Source of the DNA: Bacteroidales bacterium
GTDB taxonomy: Bacteria > Bacteroidota > Bacteroidia > Bacteroidales > FEN-979
Assembly: GCA_023231065.1 (NCBI GenBank)
Contig: JALNWE010000012.1
Span: forward strand, 1 to 55,826
Reading direction: 5' to 3'
Length of the DNA: 55,826 nucleotides
The notes beneath the pieces are model-generated. The model made no database searches. It had not been told where the DNA came from and worked only from the letters and a program-made list of their open reading frames with translations. Shown piece by piece: positions 8,898-17,552 of this stretch. How positions within the stretch are numbered: position 1 is the first letter of the stretch; every line of letters begins with the position of its first letter. Both the position numbers and the translations under genes were made by a program.

Positions 8898-9431
8898 ATG
8901 GATGACAAATCTTCAATTGTTCTTGAGACGATCCAAAATCGTAAAAGCGTCCGGAACTATACCAGGGAGCCGGTTTCCAGAGATTGTCTGCTGGCTTTAC
9001 TGAAAGCGGGCATGGCAGCTCCTTCGGCCAATAACCAGCAACGATGGGTGTTTATTGCCGTGACGGAAAGAAAAACCATGGATTTATTAGCTGAAAACCT
9101 TCCCTATGCAAAAATGCTTTTCACAGCCGGGGCCGCTATCGTTGTTTGCGGCAATACCATCAAACCGATGGCAGAAGGGTCAATTGACCTCTGGTGGGAG
9201 GATGCTGGGGCCTGTACGGAAAATATATTATTGGCAGCAGAAGCCATGGGCCTTGGGGCAGTTTGGACAGCCGTTTATCCATATCCCGAGCGGGAAACCC
9301 AGGTCAGAAAAACACTCCACCTGCCTGCCGGGATCATTCCTTTCAGCCTGGTCCCGATTGGTTATCCCACCGGGAAAGACAAGCCAAAAGAGAAATTCAG
9401 GGCGGAGAAAATTCACTGGGAAACCTGGTGA
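8898..9431 (+). CDS. Nitroreductase-family flavoprotein
   Basis: At 177 residues this is a small FMN-dependent nitroreductase-fold oxidoreductase. The FMN-phosphate segment NRKSVRNYTREPVS and the helix KAGMAAPSANNQQRW near the N-terminus are typical, as are the GLGAVWTAVYP strand and the IPFSLVPIGYP segment before the C-terminus. Members reduce nitro compounds, quinones or other acceptors with NAD(P)H in the cytoplasm; the substrate cannot be deduced. The last codons run into a GTCAA-rich repeat that starts just after the stop. It appears monocistronic and converges on the PspC gene. Confidence 0.92.
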   Translation: MDDKSSIVLETIQNRKSVRNYTREPVSRDCLLALLKAGMAAPSANNQQRWVFIAVTERKTMDLLAENLPYAKMLFTAGAAIVVCGNTIKPMAEGSIDLWWEDAGACTENILLAAEAMGLGAVWTAVYPYPERETQVRKTLHLPAGIIPFSLVPIGYPTGKDKPKEKFRAEKIHWETW

Positions 9432-9466
9432 CGCCAACGGTCAATTGGCGATTGTCAATGGTCAAT

Positions 9467-9670
9467 CTAAGCAGTGGGTTCTTCCGGCATGATGATCCAG
9501 GCAATGATATAGGCTAAAAAACCAACACCGCCGCAAAAGAAGAGAATGACCCAGAAGAGGCGCATCAACACCGGGTCGAGGTTAAAATATTTTCCAAGAC
9601 CGCCGCAAACACCCCCGATCATCCGGTCGGTTTTTGAGCGGTATAAACGTTTTACTTCAGGATTGGTCAT
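9467..9670 (-). CDS. PspC-domain small membrane protein
   Basis: This 67-residue protein is almost entirely one PspC domain: RLYRSKTDRMIGGVCGGLG with its GVCGGLG signature, then FNLDPVLMRLFWVILFF and a second hydrophobic segment ending IIAWIIMPEEP. In enterobacteria PspC senses envelope stress and works with PspA and PspB; single-domain Bacteroidota versions occur without a psp operon, as here. Two membrane passes are predicted by eye. It is probably an envelope-stress-related peptide, but no partner is encoded nearby. Confidence 0.88.
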   Translation of the reverse strand: MTNPEVKRLYRSKTDRMIGGVCGGLGKYFNLDPVLMRLFWVILFFCGGVGFLAYIIAWIIMPEEPTA

Positions 9671-9755
9671 GGTTTATAAATTTTAGTGATTGGACGTAAA
9701 GGAATAATCAAAGTTACAACATTTCCTAAACCGATAACAGATAATAAGTGAACAA

Positions 9756-9801
9756 GTTTCAGGTTTCAGGTTTCAGGTTTCAAGTTTCAGGTTTCAAGTT
9801 T
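9756..9801. repeat. Tandem heptamer array GTTTCAG/GTTTCAA
   Basis: Six full 7-bp units run in tandem: three GTTTCAG, then GTTTCAA, GTTTCAG and GTTTCAA, ending in a partial GTTT at the left tip of the palindromic element. Related CAAGTTTCAGG copies resume at 9931 on the other side. There is no spacer structure, so this is not a CRISPR array. Confidence 0.85.
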
Positions 9802-9931
9802 GAGCCGGCTCCGAAAAGTCAAATCTTTCATTTTACCGCGAAGACGCAAAGACGCAATATATCATATCCAATTATTTAAAATTTTGCACCCTAGCGACTT
9901 GGCAGTAAAAAGTGGTTTTCGGAACGGACTC
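9802..9931. repeat. Imperfect 130-bp palindromic (MITE/REP-like) element
   Basis: The outer 16 bases pair imperfectly (GAGCCGGCTCCGAAAA at 9802-9817 against TTTTCGGAACGGACTC at 9916-9931; 13 of 16 positions complementary). A further inner segment (from TTTTACCGCGAAGACGC on the left) also matches the complement of the right arm (TTGCACCCTAGCGACTTGGCAGTAAAA region), at about 20 of 27 positions. The centre is AT-rich. It is flanked on both sides by CAAGTTTCAGG-type repeats that could be target duplications or slippage products. The CCGCGAAGACGCAAAGACGC piece resembles a dispersed repeat seen between genes in many Bacteroidota. No open frame or transposase lies inside. Confidence 0.6.
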
Positions 9932-10010
9932 AAGTTTCAGGTTGAAGTTTCAGGTTAAAGTGACAGTGAAGGGTGAACGCATTTATAATCAAGTTTTTAT
10001 AAATTTCAAA

Positions 10011-10045
10011 TAGTCAATAGTCAATAGTCAATGGTCAATAGTCAA
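10011..10045. repeat. Tandem heptamer array TAGTCAA
   Basis: Five 7-bp units (three TAGTCAA, one TGGTCAA, one TAGTCAA) end 4 nt before the ATG of the PAS-domain gene, so they form its 5' untranslated or promoter region. A related GTCAATGGTCAAT fragment occurs at 9454-9466, after the nitroreductase stop. Confidence 0.8.
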
Positions 10046-10049
10046 TTTT

Positions 10050-10382
10050 ATGGAGTGGATTGATAATTTAGACGGCAACGTCATTGTATGCAATGCTCAG
10101 GGCACGATTATTTATATGAATAACCGGGCGGCCCGGCAATATGCTGCCGAAGGAGGCTTTGCGCTGATCGGCCGGAACCTGATGGATTGTCATGGGGAAG
10201 CTTCCCGTGAAAAGATCCGCCGGATCATGGAGACCCATCAGAAGAATGTATATACTATTGAAAAAAGGGGAAAGAAAAAGATCATTTACCAGTCGCCCTG
10301 GATGGATGGAGAGGAGTTCAAAGGGATCATTGAATTCTCATTAGAGATCCCGTTTGAAATGAAGCATTATAAGAGGGAATAG
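10050..10382 (+). CDS. Single PAS-domain protein
   Basis: The 110 residues form one PAS domain: the opening strands IDNLDGNVIVCNAQGTIIYMNN, a helix with RAARQYAAEGG, LIGRNLMDCH and the closing strands KKIIYQSPWMDGEEFKGIIEFSLEIP. No kinase, receiver or other output domain is attached, so it may be a small sensor or an adaptor that binds another PAS protein; the ligand is unknown. The start is immediately preceded by a TAGTCAA tandem array. Downstream is a 342-nt gap. The domain call is good, the function open. Confidence 0.75.
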   Translation: MEWIDNLDGNVIVCNAQGTIIYMNNRAARQYAAEGGFALIGRNLMDCHGEASREKIRRIMETHQKNVYTIEKRGKKKIIYQSPWMDGEEFKGIIEFSLEIPFEMKHYKRE

Positions 10383-10724
10383 CATACAAGCCGGTACTGA
10401 AAAGAAGACAATTTGAATAAAAAGATAGTGATTCGTTTGTTTCTTTGAATTCTTATGAAACATACATCAAACAAAACAGGACTGAGAATGGAAAATTTCT
10501 TTTCCTCCTCTCCTGGTTCATTCTTCCCCATGCGCTGGATCGCGATAATTGTAAGTCAGATTGCTATCAGGCGGCGGAACCAAATACTGATTGCCCCTGG
10601 TTGGATTATAGGGAAATAAACGAACAAAAAGAGTTTTCTAAAGTAAAAATAATGATATTCCCATGATCTATCCCCTGACCACAAAGACCAGCCTCTTTTA
10701 GTACCTTTGTGAAAAAATACTCCG
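10383..10724. other. Intergenic stretch with the endonuclease promoter
   Basis: About 340 nt lie between the PAS gene and the endonuclease gene. A 73-codon TTG-initiated frame (10445-10666) has no recognisable fold, no usual start and a composition unlike a protein, so I do not call it. The only signal seen is the TACCTTTG at 10702-10709. Confidence 0.5.
10702..10709 (+). promoter_or_regulatory. -7 element of the endonuclease gene promoter
   Basis: TACCTTTG matches TAnnTTTG and is 15 nt from the GTG start, implying a leader of only some 10 nt. No clear TTG is found 19-21 nt upstream. Confidence 0.5.
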
Positions 10725-11828
10725 GTGAAACTTACGGCCAATCATCCTTTTAAGTCAGTGATATTACTGATTTCATCTTTTTTATTAACCGGCTTTGCCA
10801 CTATTGCCCAGATCCCCCCGGGATATTACGACAATGCCGCGGGAAAAACCAGCGTCGAACTGCAAACGGCCCTGCATGCCATTATTAAAAATCATATGGT
10901 TTTGACATACAGTTATTTATGGACTGCATTTCAAACATCGGACGATAAACCCAACGGGACGGTCTGGGACATGTATTCTGACATTCCGGACGGGACGCCC
11001 AACGGGAACCCACCCTATATTTTTCATTTTGTTACCGATCAATGCGGAAATTACAGTGGCGAGGGCGATTGCTATAACCGTGAACATTCATGGCCCAGCA
11101 GCTGGTTCAACGATCAATCGCCAATGGTTACGGACCTTTTCCACCTCTACCCTACCGATGGATATGTAAACAACAAACGCAGTAATTATCCCTTTGGAAC
11201 AGTTTCAACTGCCTCCTGGACTTCCGAAAACGGAAGCAAATTAGGCAACTGTTCCTGGCCGGGATATACCGGAACAGTGTTCGAGCCCATTGACGGGTAT
11301 AAAGGCGATTTCGCCCGGAGCTTTTTTTATATGTCGACTCGATATTATACTGAAGACGGAAATTGGGAGGTGACAGATATGACCAATAAATCACAGCTTA
11401 AACCATGGGCCCTTCAAATGATGCTCCACTGGAGTATCATGGATCCTGTTACAACGAAAGAGACCGACCGGAATAATACAGTCTATGGTATGCAGAATAA
11501 CCGTAACCCGTTTATCGACCATCCGGAATATGTTTATATGATCTGGGGATACCCGGTAGGAACGGATGAAATAACGGCACATGACCATCCCTTGGCCATT
11601 TACCCAAACCCGGCAACAGATCGGTGCCAGGTTGATCTTCCGGCTGATGTGAAAACCATGAATTTACAATTATCACTGGCCTCAACTACAGGAATTAAAT
11701 CAACGCCTCAATATTTCCAATCGGGCAGCGCCCTGATCCTCGATGTCCAGACTCTTCCAACGGGGATCTATATTGTAAACCTAACCGGAGATTCTGGCTG
11801 CTGGCATGGAAAAATAGTGAAGGAATAA
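10725..11828 (+). CDS. Secreted endonuclease I with T9SS C-terminal sorting domain
   Basis: The GTG-initiated 367-residue product has a signal peptide (hydrophobic segment to FATIAQ) and an endonuclease I (EndA/NucM-type) domain, a metal-dependent non-specific nuclease. The signature CYNREHSWPSSWF with His121, the VTDLFHLYPTDGYVNNKRS segment and the NRNPFIDHPEYV segment that closes the domain are all visible. The last 75 residues (from AIYPNPATDRCQVDL) form a type A T9SS sorting domain, so the enzyme should cross the outer membrane and either be released or surface-anchored. Likely role: degrading extracellular DNA for nutrients. A strong bidirectional terminator follows. Confidence 0.95.
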   Translation: MKLTANHPFKSVILLISSFLLTGFATIAQIPPGYYDNAAGKTSVELQTALHAIIKNHMVLTYSYLWTAFQTSDDKPNGTVWDMYSDIPDGTPNGNPPYIFHFVTDQCGNYSGEGDCYNREHSWPSSWFNDQSPMVTDLFHLYPTDGYVNNKRSNYPFGTVSTASWTSENGSKLGNCSWPGYTGTVFEPIDGYKGDFARSFFYMSTRYYTEDGNWEVTDMTNKSQLKPWALQMMLHWSIMDPVTTKETDRNNTVYGMQNNRNPFIDHPEYVYMIWGYPVGTDEITAHDHPLAIYPNPATDRCQVDLPADVKTMNLQLSLASTTGIKSTPQYFQSGSALILDVQTLPTGIYIVNLTGDSGCWHGKIVKE

Positions 11829-11953
11829 ACCCTGGACAACCACTCCCCAGCGTGACCGAAACTTTTTCGTTCCCGAAAAACCATAAACAAAATTTTCAGG
11901 GTATCACAAGGTTAGAAAGATATTCCATAAATCCAAAACCTTACTCAGCCAAA

Positions 11954-11990
11954 AAAAACCGGCAGCCCATCTGACTGCCGGTTTTTAAAA
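11954..11990. terminator. Bidirectional rho-independent terminator
   Basis: A perfect 12-bp stem (AAAAACCGGCAG at 11954-11965 with CTGCCGGTTTTT at 11975-11986) and a 9-nt loop lie between the convergent endonuclease and M14 peptidase genes. A-tracts on one side and T-tracts on the other allow use in both directions. Confidence 0.9.
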
Positions 11991-12022
11991 AATTATGGCA
12001 AACTTGGTAACTAATTTTTGAA

Positions 12023-15000
12023 CTATTTTTTTATGATAATTTTCTTTGTGATCTTTTCATTGGCTGTCTGAACCTGCATGAAATATACCCCATCGGTCAG
12101 ATTGCTCAAATCGATCCGGATATCCTGATGGGTTCCCTTGCCAGGGAAAGTTTCCCGCGCCACTTGTAAACCAAGGGTATTGTAAACGGAAAGCGCTATT
12201 TCTGCATTCCCGCGTTGAGCAAATGACAGATTAAAAATACCTTTCCCGGGATTGGGATAAAGATGAATGACACCGGTAACCGGCTCGTCGATACCGGTTC
12301 CGCTACCGGTACTGCTTTTCAACTGGCCGATATCCAGTTTCTCCGCATTGAAATCATACCAGGCACAAGGCGTCGGGCTGTCTGCCCAATTGATTTCAGG
12401 AGCCCCTTCCTGGTGATTATCAAAAACAAGCTGGCATAAGGTTCCATTAATGGAAATTCCTGACACATCGCCTGCCCAGATGAAAGTAAGGATCCCGGGA
12501 GCCGGAGTGGCAACCATAGGTTCCTTGATACCCTCAAACCAGTCCATCGCTTCGGTAAATGATACCTGTTCCGGATTAAACCGGATGGTGAACTGGAAAG
12601 CGCCAAGATTCGGAATTGAAGATACAATCAGGGGTACAACGATCCGGCCAGGAGCTGTACCATCCGGGACCTGGATGGTGATGGTTGACATATTTCCTGA
12701 TTTGACCTGGTTCATAAGATCACCGGAACCGGCTGGGCCATCAGATTTGCTCCATGTATAGGAAGCATTAGCGTCACCATAGATAATACCGTTGAAATTC
12801 TGGGTTACATCATTCCCGTTGACGATAACCGGAAGGTTATTAAATAACCAGTTACCAACCGGGAAAGAATCAACAATGGCCACAATCCGTTTTTTAATCA
12901 AAAGAACATCAGTTGCCGTCAGGGAACCGCTGCCATTAACATCCCCGCAGGCAAGAAAGATCCCGTAAAGTTGGGAAATGCTTGCAATATGTTTTCTGAA
13001 CAAAAGGACGTCGGCAGCGGAGACTCCTTCCCAGGGTTTTTCGGACGTAGCTTCGAGCGAATAATTTCCGTCGGCGACATCGGTAAAAGAATAGTTCCCG
13101 GCGTTGTTGGTAACCGTAGTTGCAACCAGGGAACCTGCTTCGTTCTTCAACCTGACAGTGACACCGTTGACTGGGGTATTTCCGGTATTGGGATACGTAA
13201 TAACCCCATTGACGGTATGGCCGGTTGATCCGCCTTCGCAGGCAAGGGTAGCAGCCCATCCGAGTTTCGTCTGCGATCCGTCGGAAGTAAACTTAAAGGT
13301 AAGCGCCCCGCTTGCATTGGAAGCGGTAATCGTCCCTGGGCTAGCGGTCCCATCGAAAGGACTGCCGGCAATCTGTGGCGCGCTTACTGTTGATCCGTTA
13401 TAAATATAGAGATAATCGTAATTGCTTTCAGTTTCAAATTGCGAAAAAGTAACTTTCAGCATAGCTCCGGAAGTGGCCGGGATAATGGTCATCGTCTTAT
13501 TTTCGTTGTTGCTGTAATTGCTGTTAGGACCGCCTGAATCGTAAAAATTACCATTACAGGTCGTTATCGTCCCATTGGCCATGAGGATATTCTGGGCAAC
13601 CGTGATATAATCTGATTTTAAAAGGGTCTGTGAATTGACGCCATCCGAGATTGTCAACGACACATCATAGGTCCCCGCTGATGCATAAACCACAACCGGG
13701 TCCTGAACCGTCGATGTTGCAGGGGTCCCTCCTTCAAAGCTCCATTCCCAGGTAACCGGGTTCCCACAGGACAAGTCGGTAAAATGTATCTGTTCCCCAA
13801 AGGTGGCATTAACTTTATCAGCCGTGAATTCCGGATGAAGGCCTTCATAAGGTTGTAACTGCACATTCAGCAAAGTTGTGTTCAGGTCGGTCGCGTTAAC
13901 ATTCGAAATGGTCTGTGGCTGATAACAAGAGGCTGAAAACGTAACGTTATAGGCGCCGGCTTTAATCGGGCGGTGGTAATCGCCATACAGGGCGGAAGAA
14001 TAAACAAAGGAACTATCGGCATCATGATTGTCAATAAAAACTTTAGCATGGACCGGATCGCCTGTGACCGCATCGGTGATCACCCCCTGGATCCCGTAAC
14101 GGCACTGATCAATATAATTCAGGAATGAGCGATAATTATAATTCCAGTGAGCCACCAGTTGACTGGTTGGCAATAGTTTGGTGTCGGATAATTCAATGGT
14201 CACTTCGCGGCAATGCCTGAAATAATTCATATAATCCTGACGTCCGCCGGCTACCTCGTACCAGGCATATCCATTGGTGATACCATTATCCAGATAGGTC
14301 ATATAACCGCCTCCGCTGTGTACATGAACTGTATCGGCATACTGACGGCCGGTAAAGACCCACCAGTTATTGTCGGGATGTAATCTTGGCCAGGTGTCCC
14401 AGGGATAATTGAAAACTTCGGCGCCGCCATGGAAATTGGCTGACATGACAAAATTATGCAGGCCTGCAAAATTCATGAAGGCTTGTGTTTCTAATTGCCA
14501 GGCTTCCCCGTCGGGATGGGGGCCATCTTCCGGATCCGGGTAATTGCGGTTCATATCCACCCCGTTGGCATTGCCCCGCGTGGCGCCGTTCACCGTGTTG
14601 TTCCCTCCGGCATAGGTGCCATCGGGATTGGCTAATGGATTGATCCATATTTCTGTGTTGTCCAGGATGTTGGTGATCCGTGGATCGTTCCCGTAATTCT
14701 GAAGGAGATAATCCATCAAGTGAAGCATCAGGATATAGCCAGTTGTTTCATCGCCATGGATGGAAGAGGTATATAAAAATTCTGGTTCCCCTTCGTCAAC
14801 GTTGACATTATCTGAAATTTTAGCCGCAAGCAGTAAACGTCCATCTATTGAATGGCCGATGGTGTCAATTTTGCATAAAGTGGGATAGGTTGCCTGAAAC
14901 TGGCCCATCAGATCCAGGTAAGCAGTATAGGTTGGATAAAAATTCCATTCGGTCCGATCTTTCAGGTTGATTTTGTCTGCCATGAGCGGGTGGATCAGAT

Positions 15001-15298
15001 CTCCGGGGTTGGGCAATATCATATAGTCATAACCCATCGATAAAAACCCGGCAAATTGTTTGCGGTTTGCATAGGCCCATACGGTATCTCCTTTGATATT
15101 GTCAATGGAAACTATCCGCGTCAGTTTTCCGATTTCCCGCCTGTCACGGATAAGGAACCGGAAATAACGTTCCGTTTTAGCCGAAAACAGGGACGATACA
15201 GTGGTCCCGGACAAGTTTTGTTTCTGTATTACCTGGGCATCAGCATGATAAAAAGAGAGGCAAACCAGCAAGAGCAGTGTTATTTTCAAATATTTCAT
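12023..15298 (-). CDS. Large secreted M14 zinc carboxypeptidase with CUB, dockerin-like, cohesin-like and T9SS domains
   Basis: I start at the ATG 15298, directly before a good signal peptide (MKYLKITLLLLVCLSFYHADA); 17 in-frame codons upstream lack signal character. The 1091-residue protein shows in order: an M14 carboxypeptidase (Zn ligands in SSIHGDE, about residues 181 and 184, then GNANGVDMNRNYPDP and SANFHGGAEVFNYPWD), a carboxypeptidase-regulatory-like domain, a PKD domain (WEWSFEGGTPATS), a CUB domain (SNYDYLYIYNGS), an SpaA/SdrD-like segment, a dockerin-like calcium repeat pair (ACGDVNGSGSLTATDVLL), a cohesin-like domain (FQFTIRFNPEQVSFTEA) and a T9SS type A sorting domain (IHLYPNPGKGIFNLSF). 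Likely a surface or secreted peptidase. The co-occurrence of cohesin- and dockerin-like modules in one chain is discussed as a finding. Confidence 0.93.
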   Translation of the reverse strand: MKYLKITLLLLVCLSFYHADAQVIQKQNLSGTTVSSLFSAKTERYFRFLIRDRREIGKLTRIVSIDNIKGDTVWAYANRKQFAGFLSMGYDYMILPNPGDLIHPLMADKINLKDRTEWNFYPTYTAYLDLMGQFQATYPTLCKIDTIGHSIDGRLLLAAKISDNVNVDEGEPEFLYTSSIHGDETTGYILMLHLMDYLLQNYGNDPRITNILDNTEIWINPLANPDGTYAGGNNTVNGATRGNANGVDMNRNYPDPEDGPHPDGEAWQLETQAFMNFAGLHNFVMSANFHGGAEVFNYPWDTWPRLHPDNNWWVFTGRQYADTVHVHSGGGYMTYLDNGITNGYAWYEVAGGRQDYMNYFRHCREVTIELSDTKLLPTSQLVAHWNYNYRSFLNYIDQCRYGIQGVITDAVTGDPVHAKVFIDNHDADSSFVYSSALYGDYHRPIKAGAYNVTFSASCYQPQTISNVNATDLNTTLLNVQLQPYEGLHPEFTADKVNATFGEQIHFTDLSCGNPVTWEWSFEGGTPATSTVQDPVVVYASAGTYDVSLTISDGVNSQTLLKSDYITVAQNILMANGTITTCNGNFYDSGGPNSNYSNNENKTMTIIPATSGAMLKVTFSQFETESNYDYLYIYNGSTVSAPQIAGSPFDGTASPGTITASNASGALTFKFTSDGSQTKLGWAATLACEGGSTGHTVNGVITYPNTGNTPVNGVTVRLKNEAGSLVATTVTNNAGNYSFTDVADGNYSLEATSEKPWEGVSAADVLLFRKHIASISQLYGIFLACGDVNGSGSLTATDVLLIKKRIVAIVDSFPVGNWLFNNLPVIVNGNDVTQNFNGIIYGDANASYTWSKSDGPAGSGDLMNQVKSGNMSTITIQVPDGTAPGRIVVPLIVSSIPNLGAFQFTIRFNPEQVSFTEAMDWFEGIKEPMVATPAPGILTFIWAGDVSGISINGTLCQLVFDNHQEGAPEINWADSPTPCAWYDFNAEKLDIGQLKSSTGSGTGIDEPVTGVIHLYPNPGKGIFNLSFAQRGNAEIALSVYNTLGLQVARETFPGKGTHQDIRIDLSNLTDGVYFMQVQTANEKITKKIIIKK

Positions 15299-15356
15299 GA
15301 TAGAAGTAATTTCCTGATATAGACAATAAAAATTCCCGAAAAGTTGCAATCAACCT

Positions 15357-16346
15357 TTAGTAACTCCATTTCACCCAGATACTACCCCAGGTAAATCCGC
15401 CGCCAAATGCGGCAAGGATGATATTATCCCCTTTTTTGAGTTTGTTTTCCCATTCCCAGAGGCAAAGTGGGATTGTTGCCGAAGTGGTATTGCCATACCG
15501 TCCAATGTTGATCATCACCTGCTCTTTGCCCACTCCCATACGGCGTGCCGTCGCTTCGATGATTCGCAGGTTAGCCTGGTGGGGAACCAAATAGGAAATA
15601 TCTTTACTGGAGAGATTATTTCGTTCCATGATCTCCGCCGCTATATCAGCCATTTTTGTTACGGCAAATTTAAATACCGGCTGTCCTTCCTGATAAATAA
15701 AATGCTCCTTGGCATCGACAGTTTCATGCGAGGATGGCTTGATCGATCCGCCCGCTTTCATGTGCAGGTGAACTCTCCCTGACCCGTCGGTTTGCAAAAT
15801 AGAATCCATGATCCCAACCTCTTCAGTAGTTGGTTCAAGTAATATGGCGCCAGCTGCATCACCAAACAGGACACAGGTTTCCCTGTTCGTGTAATCGGTA
15901 ATAGACGACATCTTATCAGAACCGACGACCACTACTTTTTTGCAGGAGCCGGTTTCAATAAATTTAGACGCGGTAACCAGTGAGAATAACAATCCCGAGC
16001 AAGCGGCATTAACATCATAGCTAAACGCGTTTTTTATCCCGGCCTTATCACTGATGATGTTGGCTGTTGCAGGGAACATCATGTCCGGAGTCACGGTGGC
16101 ACAGATGAGTAAATCTATCTCTTCGGGTTTGGTGCCGGTTTTTTCCAGCAACCCGCGCACAGCTTCCGCCCCCATATCTGAAGTCCCCAACCCTTCTCCT
16201 TTCAGAATATGCCGTTCGTGGATACCGGTCCGGCTTACGATCCATTCGTCGGACGTTTCAACCATTGACTCCAGCTCCTTGTTGTTCAGAATGTATGGAG
16301 GGACCCATGCGTGAATCCCGCTTATTCTGGCTCTGATTTTTGACAT
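15357..16346 (-). CDS. fabH: Beta-ketoacyl-ACP synthase III
   Basis: FabH starts fatty-acid synthesis by condensing acetyl-CoA (or a branched acyl-CoA) with malonyl-ACP. The 329-residue product has the complete Cys-His-Asn triad: Cys116 in DVNAACSGLLF, His in LVPHQANLRI and Asn in GRYGNTTSATIPL; the C-terminal GFTWGSIWVKW is typical. It follows plsX by 4 nt in the DUF177-rpmF-plsX-fabH order conserved across many bacteria, so it is the last gene of that operon. Confidence 0.98.
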   Translation of the reverse strand: MSKIRARISGIHAWVPPYILNNKELESMVETSDEWIVSRTGIHERHILKGEGLGTSDMGAEAVRGLLEKTGTKPEEIDLLICATVTPDMMFPATANIISDKAGIKNAFSYDVNAACSGLLFSLVTASKFIETGSCKKVVVVGSDKMSSITDYTNRETCVLFGDAAGAILLEPTTEEVGIMDSILQTDGSGRVHLHMKAGGSIKPSSHETVDAKEHFIYQEGQPVFKFAVTKMADIAAEIMERNNLSSKDISYLVPHQANLRIIEATARRMGVGKEQVMINIGRYGNTTSATIPLCLWEWENKLKKGDNIILAAFGGGFTWGSIWVKWSY

Positions 16347-16350
16347 ATTG

Positions 16351-17310
16351 TTAAATGGGGTTAAGAGAATAAGGTTCCAGGGCGTGTTTGATTTTCTGAT
16401 AAAGTTTGGCTTCGTGTACTTCTTTGGCCATCAGGATCATTTGGCGGATGGCTTTTCCATTAGAAATTCCGTGGCCGACAAGGACGGTGGAATTGATCCC
16501 CAGAATGGGTGATCCTCCGTAGGTTTCATAATTAAACCGATCAAGATAGGAATCTTTGACCCCTCTTTTTATCAGGACCCGGTACATGGCCTCTACTTGT
16601 TTCAGCACGATATTTCCCACGAATCCATCGCAAACGATTACGTCCACATTGTCGCGGAATAATTCACGTCCTTCCACATTTCCGATAAAATGAAAGTCTT
16701 TGGAATCCTTCATCAGCTGGAAAGCGCTTTGTGCAGTGAGGCTGCCTTTTTTTTCTTCGGAGCCAATATTCAGTAATCCTACCCTTGGTTTTTTAACATG
16801 AAAAACATATTCTGCAAAGAGCGATCCCAATAATCCGAACTGATACATTACATCAGGTTTGGCATCGGGATTGGTCCCAACATCGATAAGGATGGTAGCG
16901 CCACCGTTTTCCTTTGGAATATAGGCAGGTGAACTGGGCCGGATAACGCCCTGAACGGCATTCACACTATAGATCGAACCGACAAGCATGGCCCCGCTGC
17001 TGCCGGCGCTGGCAAAAGCCTGGATCTCTTTGTGCTTGAGTAAACGAAACCCAACCGAAATACTGGAATTGGGTTTGTTCATCAACGCCTTGGTCGGATG
17101 TTCATCCATCTCTATCACATCCGGTGCATCGACAATTTCGAATTTGTCAGGATCTACCTTTTCTTCCTGCAGATAAGAAAGTATGACTTCCTTATCTCCA
17201 ATCAAAATGATTTTGTCGGATTCGGGGAGTTCCTTTTGAGCCATGATGGCCCCTTGCATTGTGGCTTTTGGAGCAAAGTCACCCCCTAAAACATCAAGAC
17301 CGATTTTCAT
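16351..17310 (-). CDS. plsX: Phosphate acyltransferase
   Basis: PlsX converts acyl-ACP and phosphate to acyl-phosphate, the first step of glycerolipid synthesis with PlsY. The 319-residue length is normal. Landmarks are the N-terminal DVLGGDFAPKATMQGA, the SAGSSGAMLVGS loop, IDVGTNPDAKP, LLNIGSEEKKGS and VCDGFVGNIVLK. It is placed between rpmF (24 nt upstream) and fabH (4 nt downstream). Confidence 0.98.
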   Translation of the reverse strand: MKIGLDVLGGDFAPKATMQGAIMAQKELPESDKIILIGDKEVILSYLQEEKVDPDKFEIVDAPDVIEMDEHPTKALMNKPNSSISVGFRLLKHKEIQAFASAGSSGAMLVGSIYSVNAVQGVIRPSSPAYIPKENGGATILIDVGTNPDAKPDVMYQFGLLGSLFAEYVFHVKKPRVGLLNIGSEEKKGSLTAQSAFQLMKDSKDFHFIGNVEGRELFRDNVDVIVCDGFVGNIVLKQVEAMYRVLIKRGVKDSYLDRFNYETYGGSPILGINSTVLVGHGISNGKAIRQMILMAKEVHEAKLYQKIKHALEPYSLNPI

Positions 17311-17334
17311 TAATCGGATTTTAGGTTGAAAAAA

Positions 17335-17520
17335 CTATTCTGCTGTGGCCTTTACAATGGCTTGTTTCCCGCGGTAATAACCGCATTCTCCACAAACCCG
17401 GTGATACAGGACCGGGGCCCCGCAATTGGAACAAATAATGGTAGCCCGGGCAATGGCTTTATCGTGAGTTCTCCGTTTATCTCTTCGGGTCGTGGAAATT
17501 TTGTGTTTTGGATGTGGCAT
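17335..17520 (-). CDS. rpmF: 50S ribosomal protein L32
   Basis: The 61-residue protein starts MPHPKHKISTTRRDKRRTH, the L32 signature, and carries a four-Cys zinc ribbon: CSNCG followed by CGECGYYRGK. It binds 23S rRNA in the large subunit. Retention of the cysteines marks the zinc-containing form. It lies 32 nt downstream of the DUF177 gene and upstream of plsX. Confidence 0.97.
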   Translation of the reverse strand: MPHPKHKISTTRRDKRRTHDKAIARATIICSNCGAPVLYHRVCGECGYYRGKQAIVKATAE

Positions 17521-17552
17521 ATTGATAAAATTTACGATTTACAATGGATGAT

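Noticed and set aside
9432..9450. Terminator after the nitroreductase gene
   Set aside because: A 6-bp CGCCAA/TTGGCG hairpin is present, but no T-tract follows.
9756..10045. CRISPR-like appearance of the heptamer arrays
   Set aside because: Units are only 7 bp, directly abutting, with no spacers and no cas genes.
10445..10666. 73-codon frame between the PAS and endonuclease genes
   Set aside because: It starts at TTG, has no recognisable domain or signal peptide, and its composition is unlike neighbouring proteins.
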